Notes: generated by a model not told the origin, from the letters alone. 64,000 nt of DNA from Campylobacterales bacterium (GCA_026390075.1 JAPLGP010000030.1:50455-114454), one strand, 5' to 3'. Shown: positions 26,725-36,249, counted from the stretch's first letter. Made by a program: numbers and translations.

Positions 26725-28542
26725 CTAAATTTTAGATTGAATTGTTATCTTTTTAGCTTCAAAAAGTTCTATTGCTTTTTGAACCATCGGCTCTTCTTTT
26801 ATATCTGTGCCGTTTATCTCTTTAGAGGCTTCGTCACTTTGTGAGCAGTTGCTGACACAACTCGCATTTGTGCCTATTTGGGCATCTTCTATCATGGAAC
26901 TGCTTTGTGAAGTTGGCATGTGGGTTTGCTCACTCTGCACAAAAGTTGTCTCTTGAGATGCAGATTGTGAGGGAGTGTACGAGGCTATTTCTGGAATTAC
27001 ATCATTTTTTTCTTCTTCTTCTATCACTTTGGAGCAAGGTAAACCTTTGATAGTTGTCTCAAAGCCGAATACCTCTCTTACAAATTGTCTTATAACTGTA
27101 TAGCCATGTTTGAGTGCTTGTTTACATTTTTCATCTGCACAACTTTCCCATGACAAAACACCATTTTCGTAAGAGATAAATGTTACGCTTTGCGTAAAAC
27201 ATTCGGCAAGTTCATAGTTTCTATCTTGGATTTTATGCACTAAAATTTCAAAACTCTTGGCATGTGGATTTATTGTGGCATGTGGAACTGTTTCTTCTTT
27301 TATAGTTTCTACTGGAATTTGTATCTCTTCTTCTTGGGCATGTGGAACTCTTTGTGCCTCTTGCTCTTTTTCTGGTTTTATATCTTCGATTTGTGTCGGT
27401 AATGAAGCACTTTTATGATGTTGCACTATGGCATGCAGTGTTTCTATGGCAGGTCTTTGAATCTCTTTTTGCATTGATTCTATCATCTGGTCAATCTCTT
27501 TGATGCGAAGCGCTTCTATCATTTTGAAAAATATAAGAGAAAGAACAAAAGAGCCATTTGCATTTACGCTAAAAAGATATTTTGAGTCACTTAAAATTCT
27601 AAAAAATCTGTCCAAGACTAGAGTAGAAAAGAGTGAGTCGTGGTTGTACATGCGTTCTTTGAGGTAGGCGATGAGCTCATCCACAACCATCTCAGGCTCA
27701 TAATCTTCTAAAATTTTTGTATATTCAACTAACTGCCCATAATCTTTTGCAAAAACAGCACTAAACAAATCTGCTATAAATTTAGGGTCAACAAGACCGA
27801 GCATATCGGTTACGGTTTTAACATCGACATGATTTTTAGAGTAGATTATGGCTTGGTCTAGCAGAGTGAGCGTGTCTCTTAAACTTCCACTTCCACTTCG
27901 TGCGAGTATCTCAAGTGCATCATTTTCATACGCAATTTTTTCTAAATTAAGTATGTGCGCTAAATGGTCTGCGATTTTATTTGTTGCAATACTTTTAAAT
28001 CTAAAGTGCTGTGTACGGCTTAAAATCGTCGCTGGAAGTTTCAGCGGGTCAGTGGTTGCAAGTATAAATTTCACATAACTTGGTGGTTCTTCAAGCGTTT
28101 TTAGAAGTGCGTTAAATGCCTGAGGTGTGAGCATGTGGACTTCATCGATGATAAAGATTTTAAATCTTGCAGTGGAAGGTTTGTATTTTGTTTGTTCAAC
28201 AAGGTCACGGATATCGTCAATCCCGCGATTTGAAGCAGCATCCATCTCTACAATATCCATGTGGCGACCATCGAGAGCTTGGATACAGTTTGCACAAGTT
28301 CCACATGGCTTATGCGTTACACCTCTTTCACAAATAAGAGCTTTTGCAAAGATACGCGCGGTGGAGGTTTTACCGCTTCCACGAAGTCCTGAAAAAAGGT
28401 AGGCGTGTGAAAGGCGGTTGGAGTCAAGTGCAAGGGAGAGAGTTTGAGCGATTGTTTCTTGCCCTATAAGTTCATCAAAGTTTGACGGTCTATATTTTCT
28501 AGCTAATACTTCTGAACTCTCTCTCACTTCATCACGCTCCAT
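26725..28542 (-). CDS. dnaX: DNA polymerase III subunit gamma/tau
   Basis: Clamp-loader ATPase of the replicative polymerase. It has Walker A GLRGSGKTS (residues 52-60), a zinc module (CERGVTHKPCGTCANC), Walker B FIIDEVHML and sensor motifs (LATTDPLKLPATILSR), then a long variable C-terminal half. No clear frameshift signal for a shorter gamma form was seen, but the poly-A tracts were not examined exhaustively. Four copies of the repeat word lie in the linker region, three within 90 bases, encoding VPHAQ, VPHAT, NPHAK and THMPT. Confidence 0.95.
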   Translation of the reverse strand: MERDEVRESSEVLARKYRPSNFDELIGQETIAQTLSLALDSNRLSHAYLFSGLRGSGKTSTARIFAKALICERGVTHKPCGTCANCIQALDGRHMDIVEMDAASNRGIDDIRDLVEQTKYKPSTARFKIFIIDEVHMLTPQAFNALLKTLEEPPSYVKFILATTDPLKLPATILSRTQHFRFKSIATNKIADHLAHILNLEKIAYENDALEILARSGSGSLRDTLTLLDQAIIYSKNHVDVKTVTDMLGLVDPKFIADLFSAVFAKDYGQLVEYTKILEDYEPEMVVDELIAYLKERMYNHDSLFSTLVLDRFFRILSDSKYLFSVNANGSFVLSLIFFKMIEALRIKEIDQMIESMQKEIQRPAIETLHAIVQHHKSASLPTQIEDIKPEKEQEAQRVPHAQEEEIQIPVETIKEETVPHATINPHAKSFEILVHKIQDRNYELAECFTQSVTFISYENGVLSWESCADEKCKQALKHGYTVIRQFVREVFGFETTIKGLPCSKVIEEEEKNDVIPEIASYTPSQSASQETTFVQSEQTHMPTSQSSSMIEDAQIGTNASCVSNCSQSDEASKEINGTDIKEEPMVQKAIELFEAKKITIQSKI

Positions 28543-28589
28543 TTTTAGGTAGAAGATTTTAACATGTAAAGAGTTAAAGTATCATCAAA

Positions 28590-30347
28590 TTACAAGAGTG
28601 TACTTATAGAGAGGTGGTTGTATTCATGTTTTGCAACTTTTTTTTGAGAAGATAAAACTTCATTTATATTTTTTGAGAATCTATTTTTTGTTTTTTGCGG
28701 GATGAGAACAATGGACGCACTTACGGTAAGCAGAGGAAACTCTTTTATGTTTTCATCTCTATCTTTTGATACTATGTAACCTCTTTTTTTATCTTCTTGA
28801 GAATAAAAATCTTTGGCATCTTGCGTAAATTTTGTTACAACTTTGAGTATTTTTTTAATATACAAATACTCATCTTCACCTTTGCTCTGCACCGCTACAA
28901 AGAAGTCATCACCGCCGATATGTGCTTTAAAAAACTCTTGTGGTAAATGTTTTCTCAAAATATCTGCAAAAAGGAGGATAACTCTGTCTCCGTTTCTAAA
29001 GCCATACACATCATTGAATGCTTTAAAGTTGTCTAAATCAAAATAACATAACAAGTAAGAATCTTGATTTGTTGCTATGTTTGAAATATATTTTTCTATC
29101 ATTGTATTTCCAGGGAGCTTTGTGAGAGGGTTTTGCTCTCTTGCAAAAAGTAAATTTTCTTCATTCATAAGCGTGATGATAGCTCTTGCAGAGAGATAAC
29201 CATAATATTTAGAGTTATTTGTAAGGATAATTCCTACAGATTCAGGATTATTTGAAAAGAGCTCGATGAGAGTTGCAATATCACTGTTAATATCCGCTAT
29301 GCCACAAGGAGTGATTAGATTTTTAAGTTTTGATTTTTTTGTGCCATCATTGAGTAGAAGTGATTTGCCATAATGTGAATATAAAAACTCTTTTATAATG
29401 TTTTCTTGAACGATTCCTATGGGCTCATTATTTGAGTTTATAACAGGCATCGTAGGAATGTCTGGGTGTTTTTTAAAGTAGTCTATCACTTCATTCATTT
29501 TTGATTCTATAGATATTGGTTTTATTTTATCGAGATAAGTATCTATCTTGTATTTACTTTCTTCTCTTTTGTCATGGGTAATTAAATCTACAATATTGTG
29601 ATATTTTTTAACTATTTCATCCGTGTTGAGTGTTGGTTTTTGAACTAAATATCCTTGAACCAAATGACAACCAATATCTTTACATACAAGAAGTTCTTCT
29701 TTTGTCTCAACGCCCTCTGCAATGACTTTTATGCCAAGTTGAATAGCCAGATGCGTGATACTTCGAACCATGAGTTTTTTCTTTGCATCTTTTTCTATGT
29801 CAGTTAAAAAAAATCTATCTATTTTTATAACATCAGGTGTGCTGTCATAGAGAAGTTTATAGCCAGAGTGACCAACTCCAAAATCATCAATGGCAATACA
29901 AAAATTTTCATCTTTGTAGTGCATAAGAACTTGTTCCATGTTGCAATCACTTGATATTTCATGTCTTTCTGAGATTTCAAAGCAGATGTTGTCTTTTTTT
30001 ATATCGTATTTTTTTAGCAGTTGATTTGTGTTTCCGTTGGAGAAGTCAGGCATCTCAAATAAACGATTATCGAGATTATAAAAGAGTTTAATATTTCTAA
30101 AATTATCAATTTTTGTAAATTTTTGTATAGCTTTTTCTCGCAAGGCTATATCAAAAGAGTAGAGCAGATGTTCTTTATACACTTGGTCAAAAAGCGCAAA
30201 AATAGAGTCAAAACCTACTTTCTTATAATTTCTAAGAAGTGCTTCAACTGCGTAAATTCTGCCAGTATGAATATTTATAATTGGTTGAAAGGCTATATCT
30301 AAAACTTTTAAGTTGTCTAACCATATTTTGGGTAATGTATTTTGCAT
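28590..30347 (-). CDS. EAL-CBS-GGDEF c-di-GMP signalling protein
   Basis: Cytoplasmic regulator of c-di-GMP. The EAL phosphodiesterase domain comes first (EALLRN at 35-40, DDFG near 153, KIDRFF, AEGVET, QGYL), so it looks catalytically competent. A CBS-pair-like region follows (about 275-390; MPVINSNNEPIGIV, GIILTNNSKYYGYLSARA), which may bind a nucleotide. The C-terminal GGDEF domain has GGDDF (about 480). That conservative variant could be active or act as a GTP-binding regulator. No membrane segment is present. Confidence 0.85.
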   Translation of the reverse strand: MQNTLPKIWLDNLKVLDIAFQPIINIHTGRIYAVEALLRNYKKVGFDSIFALFDQVYKEHLLYSFDIALREKAIQKFTKIDNFRNIKLFYNLDNRLFEMPDFSNGNTNQLLKKYDIKKDNICFEISERHEISSDCNMEQVLMHYKDENFCIAIDDFGVGHSGYKLLYDSTPDVIKIDRFFLTDIEKDAKKKLMVRSITHLAIQLGIKVIAEGVETKEELLVCKDIGCHLVQGYLVQKPTLNTDEIVKKYHNIVDLITHDKREESKYKIDTYLDKIKPISIESKMNEVIDYFKKHPDIPTMPVINSNNEPIGIVQENIIKEFLYSHYGKSLLLNDGTKKSKLKNLITPCGIADINSDIATLIELFSNNPESVGIILTNNSKYYGYLSARAIITLMNEENLLFAREQNPLTKLPGNTMIEKYISNIATNQDSYLLCYFDLDNFKAFNDVYGFRNGDRVILLFADILRKHLPQEFFKAHIGGDDFFVAVQSKGEDEYLYIKKILKVVTKFTQDAKDFYSQEDKKRGYIVSKDRDENIKEFPLLTVSASIVLIPQKTKNRFSKNINEVLSSQKKVAKHEYNHLSISTLL

Positions 30348-30433
30348 ACTGAAATTCTATAATGGAGCAATTGCAAAATGGTTACAAAACTAAAAAACTG
30401 ATTTTGAATGAAGGTATTATTTGCCCTTAGCAT

Positions 30434-31699
30434 TTAAATTACTTTTAAAAGTTCATTTATTCTATTTAAAACATTTACTTCATAAAGATGAATAAAACTC
30501 TCATAATGAGTATCTAATTGTAATATATTGTCATTTTTTTGTTTTATTAGAGTGTTTTCAATACTTAATGCCACTCTCTTAAACTCATTGACAAATATTT
30601 TCTTGTGAATATGAATGGACTTATAAAATTCACTCAAGTCATATTTTGTTAAATTATTGATATTAAACTCATCATCAATAGCCATTGCCATTTCTTGTTC
30701 ATAAACTGTATCATAGAGCGATATATTTACTATATCATAAAATGGGGCGAGAGTTATTTTGTCTCTATCGACAAAAAATGATATATTTTTCCCATGTGCA
30801 TCACTATTTCCTAAAATGAGGTTTATGCATATCCAAGTAATCAACTCTTTTTTTGCCAATAAAGGGATTTCACATAATTGTGTGAGTGAAAATATTTTTT
30901 TATAAGAAACCCCTTCTCTAATATATTTAACATGCTCACCTGATCCAAAGTTTCTCTCATATTTATAGGAAACTGATAAATCTAAAGCTTGACATGCATC
31001 AATAATATGAAGTCGTTTTACTATTTGAGCATCGAGAAGTTCTCTGTCAAATCTTTTAACTAGCAGTACATCTATGTCCTCTATCTTTATCAAATCAACA
31101 TCGGCGACATTGAGTCCTGCATTTTTTGCCAGTTTCATTGAGAGATATTCATTGATTACAATGTTTAAAGATTCTTTGTTGAATTTAAGTATATGTGTTG
31201 AAGCAAGAGCTCCTTCGCCAAATCCATATTTGCTTTCTATGATTGCAATAGGGAGTTTATCTTGTACTCCTGCAACACTAAGACGAGGTTTTTTGTCCCA
31301 TATGCTAAGTGGTATATTATTTTTATCTCTAATTCTATTTGCTAACTCTTCTTCGGAAATTTCTCTAAATTCAGTTTTAAACTCATTTGGCGATGATGCA
31401 AATGTGAGAGCTCCAGTAGTCTCAATGCCAATAGTTTTTATCATGGCGAATGGATTGGACTTGGAAATTTGATAATATTTACTTAAAAAATCAAGAGCAT
31501 TGCCTTCTGGTAAAAGGTTTTCGATGAAATTTTTAATAGATTGAGATTTGATTTGTGCATTAAATTGCAAAGATGGAGCTAACTCAAATCCTTTAAGAAT
31601 CCATGCGTCGTCATAAGCGAGTTGAAACTCATTTTTATCTTGATTATAAAAAATTGTAGCTACTTTTTGTGTCTCAAAAAAAACTTCTACATTATGCAT
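30434..31699 (-). CDS. hipA: HipA-family serine/threonine kinase toxin
   Basis: HipA toxins phosphorylate a cellular target (glutamyl-tRNA synthetase in E. coli), which causes growth arrest. Visible family motifs are the Gly-rich loop with regulatory serine (RLSVAGVQDKLP, about residue 143), the NEYLSMKLAKNAGL helix, LLVKRFDR, the catalytic loop GNSDAHGKN and the metal motif FYDIVN. At 421 residues it is the usual HipA length. It overlaps hipB by eight bases. It lacks the repeat word, consistent with an acquired module. Confidence 0.9.
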   Translation of the reverse strand: MHNVEVFFETQKVATIFYNQDKNEFQLAYDDAWILKGFELAPSLQFNAQIKSQSIKNFIENLLPEGNALDFLSKYYQISKSNPFAMIKTIGIETTGALTFASSPNEFKTEFREISEEELANRIRDKNNIPLSIWDKKPRLSVAGVQDKLPIAIIESKYGFGEGALASTHILKFNKESLNIVINEYLSMKLAKNAGLNVADVDLIKIEDIDVLLVKRFDRELLDAQIVKRLHIIDACQALDLSVSYKYERNFGSGEHVKYIREGVSYKKIFSLTQLCEIPLLAKKELITWICINLILGNSDAHGKNISFFVDRDKITLAPFYDIVNISLYDTVYEQEMAMAIDDEFNINNLTKYDLSEFYKSIHIHKKIFVNEFKRVALSIENTLIKQKNDNILQLDTHYESFIHLYEVNVLNRINELLKVI

Positions 31700-31937
31700 C
31701 TAAACTGACCTTTATACCAAACATTTTTGCAATATACAATGCAGTTGACAATCTTGTTCCCTCTGCACCTTTTTCAAGTTTGTCTAATGTTCTATAGTTT
31801 ATGCCACATAAAGAGGCTGCATCATCTATGGATAGTCCCTGAGCAGTTCGTTTGTATTTAACATATTCTCCGAAACTTTTTGCATCTTCTATATTTACAT
31901 ATTCTGGTTTGTTTGTTTGGATGACACTCTTCGCCAT
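31692..31937 (-). CDS. hipB: HipB-like antitoxin, HTH repressor
   Basis: An 81-residue XRE-type helix-turn-helix protein (FGEYVKYKRTAQGLSIDDAA, INYRTLDKLEKG), in the position of the HipB antitoxin upstream of hipA and overlapping it. HipB proteins bind HipA and repress their own operon. Three matching 18-bp operator-like sites upstream support self-control here. An N-terminal extension of about 20 residues (MAKSVIQTNKPEYVN) precedes the HTH domain. Confidence 0.88.
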   Translation of the reverse strand: MAKSVIQTNKPEYVNIEDAKSFGEYVKYKRTAQGLSIDDAASLCGINYRTLDKLEKGAEGTRLSTALYIAKMFGIKVSLDA

Positions 31938-31951
31938 GGTAATTCCAATTA

Positions 31952-31969
31952 AATGTATTTATGTGTAGT
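31952..31969. promoter_or_regulatory. hipBA operator copy 1
   Basis: AATGTATTTATGTGTAGT is one of three 18-bp copies with consensus AMTGTAYWWWTGTRYAGT. It lies between the -10 box and the hipB start, where a bound repressor would block transcription. Confidence 0.55.
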
Positions 31970-31994
31970 TTATTCTAAATACCCTTTAAAATTT

Positions 31995-32021
31995 ATTATA
32001 AATGTACAAATGTACAGTAAA
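31995..32021 (-). promoter_or_regulatory. hipBA promoter
   Basis: On the minus strand the -10 box TATAAT (32000-31995) and a -35-like TTTACT (32021-32016) have a 15-base spacer. Operator copy 2 (32001-32018) fills that spacer, so repressor binding would directly exclude RNA polymerase. Confidence 0.5.
32001..32018. promoter_or_regulatory. hipBA operator copy 2
   Basis: AATGTACAAATGTACAGT contains the perfect palindrome TGTACAAATGTACA. It is the most symmetrical of the three copies and sits between the promoter boxes. Confidence 0.6.
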
Positions 32022-32050
32022 TAGATATGTAGATGCGTAAGGTTATTAAA

Positions 32051-32068
32051 ACTGTACTTTTGTGTAGT
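32051..32068. promoter_or_regulatory. hipBA operator copy 3
   Basis: ACTGTACTTTTGTGTAGT lies upstream of the promoter, 50 bases from copy 2. Its left half with the right half of copy 2 gives the ideal palindrome ACTGTAC-N4-GTACAGT. Confidence 0.55.
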
Positions 32069-32086
32069 AATAAAGCTTCCACATGC

Positions 32087-32116
32087 CAAGCAATTGGCAT
32101 GTGGAGTTGAGAAAAG
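32087..32116 (-). terminator. Inverted pair of the CCACATGCC repeat after murI
   Basis: TCCACATGCCAA (32088-32099) pairs with TTGGCATGTGGA (32104-32115) around GCAA. It lies about 32 bases after the murI stop, between murI and hipB on the same strand. It is the second inverted pair of the repeat word in the window and probably a terminator that also separates the hip unit. Confidence 0.6.
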
Positions 32117-32147
32117 CTAATAGGTCATGTAAGAAATTTAATAAGTT

Positions 32148-32891
32148 TTAGAGATTGAGCCACATCTTTGCAACACTTCTGAGGGCTTCTGGATTTTCTG
32201 AGGCGAAAAATTTGAGTTTTGGATTTTTATATTTTGTAAGAAAGGTAAACTCTCTCTCTAGGTGTTCAACAATCGCATCACCCGAATGTATCAAGAGTGT
32301 CTCTTTTCCAAAGTAGTTTTGCAGAGCATCTGAAATGAGAGGAAAGTGCGTACAGCCTAAAATCACGGCATGTGGAACTTCTAAATCTTTAAAATAGTGT
32401 GTAAGCGTAGCGTCTAAAATCGCACCGCTGTAAATTCCCTCTTCAACCATTGGAACAAACAAACCTGTGGCTTTTGCTTGTAAATTTACAAACCCTTGTT
32501 TATGAAGACTTATCTCGTAGGCTTTTGAGTTTACAGTGGCTTTTGTTCCTAAAATAAGGATATTTGAATTTTTATCTTTGAGGGCGTTGGAAGTTGCAAG
32601 TACACCAGACTCCACTACTCCAATAACTGGGCATGTGGAACTCTCTCGCATTTCATCGAGCGCATACGCACTAACGGTATTACAAGCAACTATGATAAGG
32701 TCAAGTTCAAAGTTTTTGAAAAATTCGACGGCTTCTATGGCATAACGAATGATTGTGTTTTTATCTTTGATACCATAAGGAACACGGGCAGTGTCTCCAA
32801 AATAGACAATCTCCTCAAAAAGTTCATGCTCAAGAAGAGATTTTACAACTGTAAGTCCGCCAATTCCGCTATCAAATACACCTAGTTTCAT
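32148..32891 (-). CDS. murI: Glutamate racemase
   Basis: Converts L-glutamate to D-glutamate for peptidoglycan. Both catalytic cysteines are visible, in VACNTVSAYA (about residue 69) and GCTHFPL (about 181). The N-terminal FDSGIGGLTVVK and FGDTARVPYG are family signatures. The length of 247 residues is normal. It starts three bases after the rho stop and is probably co-transcribed with rho. Two repeat words are inside (encoding VPHAV and SSTCPV). Confidence 0.95.
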   Translation of the reverse strand: MKLGVFDSGIGGLTVVKSLLEHELFEEIVYFGDTARVPYGIKDKNTIIRYAIEAVEFFKNFELDLIIVACNTVSAYALDEMRESSTCPVIGVVESGVLATSNALKDKNSNILILGTKATVNSKAYEISLHKQGFVNLQAKATGLFVPMVEEGIYSGAILDATLTHYFKDLEVPHAVILGCTHFPLISDALQNYFGKETLLIHSGDAIVEHLEREFTFLTKYKNPKLKFFASENPEALRSVAKMWLNL

Positions 32892-32894
32892 AGT

Positions 32895-34262
32895 TTATTG
32901 GTTTGTGTTCATACTTTCTAAAAACTCTGCATTCGTCGCTTTTTTGCCCATAGTTGTGTAAACAAATTTGAGTGCTTCGATTTCATTGTCTTGTTTATGA
33001 ATCATCTGACGAAGAATAAATACTTTTTGCAGAACATCAGAACCGATAAGTAAATCATCTTTTCTCGTTCCAGATTTAAGGATATCGATAGCAGGAAAGA
33101 TGCGTCTCTCAGCGATTTTACGGTCAAGAACAACTTCCGAGTTACCAGTACCTTTGAACTCTTCAAAGATAACTTCATCCATTTTGCTTCCAGTATCCAC
33201 AAGTGCAGTCGCGATGATAGTCAAACTTCCACCATTTTCAATATTTCTAGCTGCTCCAAAAAAGCGTTTTGGTTTGTGAAGAGCATTTGCATCCACACCA
33301 CCAGAGAGAACTTTACCACTTGAAGGTGTTACGGTGTTGTACGCTCTTGCCAAACGCGTGATAGAGTCAAGTAAAATTACTACATCTTTACCAAGTTCAA
33401 CGCGTCTTTTTGCTTTTTCTATTACCATTTCAGCAACTTTAACATGGTTTTTTGCAGGCATATCAAAAGTGGAACTGTAAACATCACCCTTAACGCTTCT
33501 TTCCATATCGGTTACCTCTTCAGGTCGCTCATCTACGAGTAAAACCATTAAATCTATGTCAGGATGATTTGCGGTAATACCATGTGCTATTTCTTTTAAA
33601 AGCTCAGTTTTACCACTTCTTGGAGGGGCTACAATAAGTCCACGCTGACCTTTTCCAATAGGAGCAAACAAGTCCATCATACGACCGATAAGCCCTTTTT
33701 CTCTGTACTCTAGTTTGATTTGTTCTTGTGGATAGAGTGGTGTAAGATTTTCAAAAAGAGGTCTTTTTTTACTCTCTTCAGGAGGTAAGCCATTGACCGC
33801 TTCTATTTTAATAAGTGCGTAATATCTCTCTTGGTCTTTTGGAGGGCGCACTTGACCTGTTACAACATCCCCATTTCTTAGTGCAAATCTTTTTATTTGA
33901 GTGTTTGAAACATAAGCATCATTGATACTTTCATTGAAACTTTTATCAATTGAGCGGATAAATCCATACCCATCTTGCATGATTTCAAGAATTCCACTAA
34001 AGAGAATAAAACCGCCTTGTTCTGTTTGCGCCTTTAAAATTTCAAAGATAATATCTTGTCTTTTTAACTCATTTGGATGTTCAACATTGAGCTCATTTGC
34101 TATGGATACTAACTCTTCGATTGTTTTTGTACGAAGGTCGTCAACTGTTACACCTTTGACAGGAGTGTGAGAGCGAGTTTTATTGTTTGGCTTTGTAGTC
34201 TTGCGCGGTTGAGTTGGTGTTGTTTGTGTTGGAGTTTCTGTTTGTGAATTGTTTTCACTCAT
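32895..34262 (-). CDS. rho: Transcription termination factor Rho
   Basis: Hexameric RNA helicase that ends transcription at Rho-dependent sites. A polar N-terminus precedes the Rho_N helical domain ([15 protein letters not shown]), the cold-shock RNA-binding domain ([15 protein letters not shown]), and the ATPase with Walker [29 protein letters not shown] and the [21 protein letters not shown] segment. The length of 455 residues is normal with a short insert. It is the first gene of rho-murI. Confidence 0.97.
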   Translation of the reverse strand: MSENNSQTETPTQTTPTQPRKTTKPNNKTRSHTPVKGVTVDDLRTKTIEELVSIANELNVEHPNELKRQDIIFEILKAQTEQGGFILFSGILEIMQDGYGFIRSIDKSFNESINDAYVSNTQIKRFALRNGDVVTGQVRPPKDQERYYALIKIEAVNGLPPEESKKRPLFENLTPLYPQEQIKLEYREKGLIGRMMDLFAPIGKGQRGLIVAPPRSGKTELLKEIAHGITANHPDIDLMVLLVDERPEEVTDMERSVKGDVYSSTFDMPAKNHVKVAEMVIEKAKRRVELGKDVVILLDSITRLARAYNTVTPSSGKVLSGGVDANALHKPKRFFGAARNIENGGSLTIIATALVDTGSKMDEVIFEEFKGTGNSEVVLDRKIAERRIFPAIDILKSGTRKDDLLIGSDVLQKVFILRQMIHKQDNEIEALKFVYTTMGKKATNAEFLESMNTNQ

Positions 34263-34352
34263 TAAGTAATCACCTTAGTTTTTTTGGATTTTTTTGCGTC
34301 ATGCATAAACGAGAGGATATTGAGATATGTAAATATCTATTTTGATGTCGCA

Positions 34353-34382
34353 ATTTTACACTAATTGAAGATGCAATGTCAA
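34353..34382 (-). promoter_or_regulatory. rho promoter
   Basis: On the minus strand TTGACA (34382-34377), an 18-base spacer and TAAAAT (34358-34353) make a good sigma-70-like promoter about 90 bases before the rho start. It leaves room for a leader through which rho could be autoregulated. Confidence 0.55.
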
Positions 34383-34396
34383 GTTTTTAAGCATTC

Positions 34397-35548
34397 TTAG
34401 CTTTTTAAACCCGAAATTGCATCCGCCATACCTGATATATTTACCTTCGCTTCGTCAAGTGTTTTTTGCGTTCTCTCTGCGAGATTTCTCACTTCATCGG
34501 CTACAACTGCAAATCCTCTTCCATGTTCTCCTGCGCGTGCTGCTTCTATGGATGCGTTAAGTGCTAAAAGATTTGTTTGGTCTGCAATATCTGAGATAGT
34601 ATCTAAAATATGAAATATATTTTGACTTTGATGTTGCAATAAATTCAATTTTTCTTTAAATGCAACACTATCATTTGGTTGATTTAAACTTTTTAAATTT
34701 CCTTGAAACTCATCCATAAGAACTTCTTGTGAATTTTTTAACTCTGAAATTTTTACTTGAAGATCTTCAACCTCTTTAAGAAGTGTCATTTTTTCATTTT
34801 TAAGTTCAGCGTTTGTATTTTCAACTTCCACATGCCAAGACTCTTTTTGACGCTCTAAAGATTTTACCTCTTTTAGAACATTGTCGTGCATTTTTTGTAA
34901 ATTTGCTAAAAGATTTTTATTGTCTTCTTCTTCCTCATTATTTTCATCATGATGGGTTTCATTGTAATGATGCGCATCATTGTGTTTTACACTCTCTTCA
35001 TTTGCATCATCGAAAATGTTATCATATTTTATTTCATCATTCTTAATCTCATCATTGTGAGTATATTGAATCAGTGTAGAGTTTGGAGTTTTTAGGAAAA
35101 AGTAATATACGCCTGAACCTAATCCTAAAACGATAATAACAGTTCCTAAAATTATGAACAGGAGTGTTGAATCATTCGAAGAATTAACATCATTTTTTAC
35201 AAGTTCTAAGGCATTTTTATTCATTTGTGAGTAAAGAGTTCGCAAACTTTCAATTTCTGTTTTGTGCAACTTTTTGTTGTGCTCAATAATAGTTGAAAAA
35301 ACTTTGAGAGTTTCTTGTTCTATTTCCGTTAATCCAATAATCTTTTTTTCATTGTGCGCATACGCAGTTGTAATTTTGTCATGTGTTGCGAGAACGAGGA
35401 GGTAAAGCGATACTTTTTCCTCCGCAGACAAATCCGAAGATATAGCGTCTATGCCTTTGCTCAGTTGTTCATAATTTCCTTGAACATCTGACAAAGACGA
35501 AGCAAAAGCGGTGATACTAAATAAGATTAAAAATATAATTGATTTCAT
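34397..35548 (-). CDS. MCP-like signalling protein with short C-terminal hairpin
   Basis: Membrane protein with a signal peptide (about residues 1-16), a periplasmic helical region (17-125), a transmembrane helix (about 129-151), an acidic and histidine-rich linker ([16 protein letters not shown]), a long coiled coil, and the conserved MCP hairpin tip ([36 protein letters not shown]). The protein stops about 25 residues after the tip, so the return helix of the signalling hairpin is mostly missing. It may bind CheA/CheW but cannot form a full-length receptor bundle. One repeat word is at 34828. Confidence 0.82.
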   Translation of the reverse strand: MKSIIFLILFSITAFASSLSDVQGNYEQLSKGIDAISSDLSAEEKVSLYLLVLATHDKITTAYAHNEKKIIGLTEIEQETLKVFSTIIEHNKKLHKTEIESLRTLYSQMNKNALELVKNDVNSSNDSTLLFIILGTVIIVLGLGSGVYYFFLKTPNSTLIQYTHNDEIKNDEIKYDNIFDDANEESVKHNDAHHYNETHHDENNEEEEDNKNLLANLQKMHDNVLKEVKSLERQKESWHVEVENTNAELKNEKMTLLKEVEDLQVKISELKNSQEVLMDEFQGNLKSLNQPNDSVAFKEKLNLLQHQSQNIFHILDTISDIADQTNLLALNASIEAARAGEHGRGFAVVADEVRNLAERTQKTLDEAKVNISGMADAISGLKS

Positions 35549-35597
35549 AACATTTTACTAAGCAAGTACTATTCCAAAAAAATTAGTTTAAGTGTAA

Positions 35598-36122
35598 CTA
35601 GGCATAAAGTTTTTTGTTCAATTCATCAAAAGATTGAAGTGTTTTTTCTAGTAATTTTTTTACATCTTCAAATATTTTCTCCATTGAATCACTCTGTTTC
35701 ATAGAGTTATCAAACGATTTAACTATACCTGACTTTGCATGATTTTTGGTATTTTCATCTTTTTCTTTCATGGGCGCAAATATATCTGCAATCTGGTTTG
35801 CCAGTTTAGTGACTGGTGTTTTAGGTGCATCTTGCTCTAATTCTTTTAAAAATGAGTCGATGAACGGTTTTGCTGTTTTCATAAAAGCGTCTATCTCTTT
35901 TTGGTCTTGTTCGTCTATGCCATTGCCTGTCATTGAAAACTGAAACGACTGCATTGAAGAGAAAGAAAGAGACTCTTTTGTACCATTTTTATTTTTTTCA
36001 CTACTCATTGAAAGCTCTTGTTTGTTTGCAAAATCCATTTTTATTACATCACCACTCGATGTTTTCATACTTATGTTTAAGTCGTGAGATGTGTAAGCAT
36101 TTACGCCATAAGAAGTGTTCAT
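35598..36122 (-). CDS. Conserved hypothetical protein, 174 aa
   Basis: Soluble protein with a Ser- and Asn-rich beta-like N-terminal half (LNISMKTSSGDVIKMDFAN) and a helical C-terminal half. It recalls hypothetical proteins of other proteobacteria that combine a DUF-type domain with a GD-hydrophobic repeat; I cannot name the family with confidence. The ORF track begins 65 codons upstream, but the ATG at 36122 has a strong site (AAAGGAGC), and the upstream stretch is the hairpin-rich non-coding region. Confidence 0.7.
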   Translation of the reverse strand: MNTSYGVNAYTSHDLNISMKTSSGDVIKMDFANKQELSMSSEKNKNGTKESLSFSSMQSFQFSMTGNGIDEQDQKEIDAFMKTAKPFIDSFLKELEQDAPKTPVTKLANQIADIFAPMKEKDENTKNHAKSGIVKSFDNSMKQSDSMEKIFEDVKKLLEKTLQSFDELNKKLYA

Positions 36123-36146
36123 AATTTGCTCCTTTATTATTGATGT

Positions 36147-36249
36147 TACGCACTCAAACGAACTCGTCCGTTTGAGTGACAGGGACAAGATGTCCCTATA
36201 ACCCCCTAAAGCTACGAAAACAAGAGAATCGCTTTTCGCACCGCGAAAA
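36147..36249 (+). ncRNA. Structured element B (possible RNA or hairpin repeat)
   Basis: Three perfect hairpins lie in a row: CACTCAAACG/CGTTTGAGTG with loop AACTCGTC, AGGGACA/TGTCCCT, and TTTTCGC/GCGAAAA. CTAAAGCTAC lies between the second and third. The first hairpin and the CTAAAGCTAC word match element A (26378-26474) read on its minus strand. It lies between divergent genes. The function is unknown. Confidence 0.45.
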
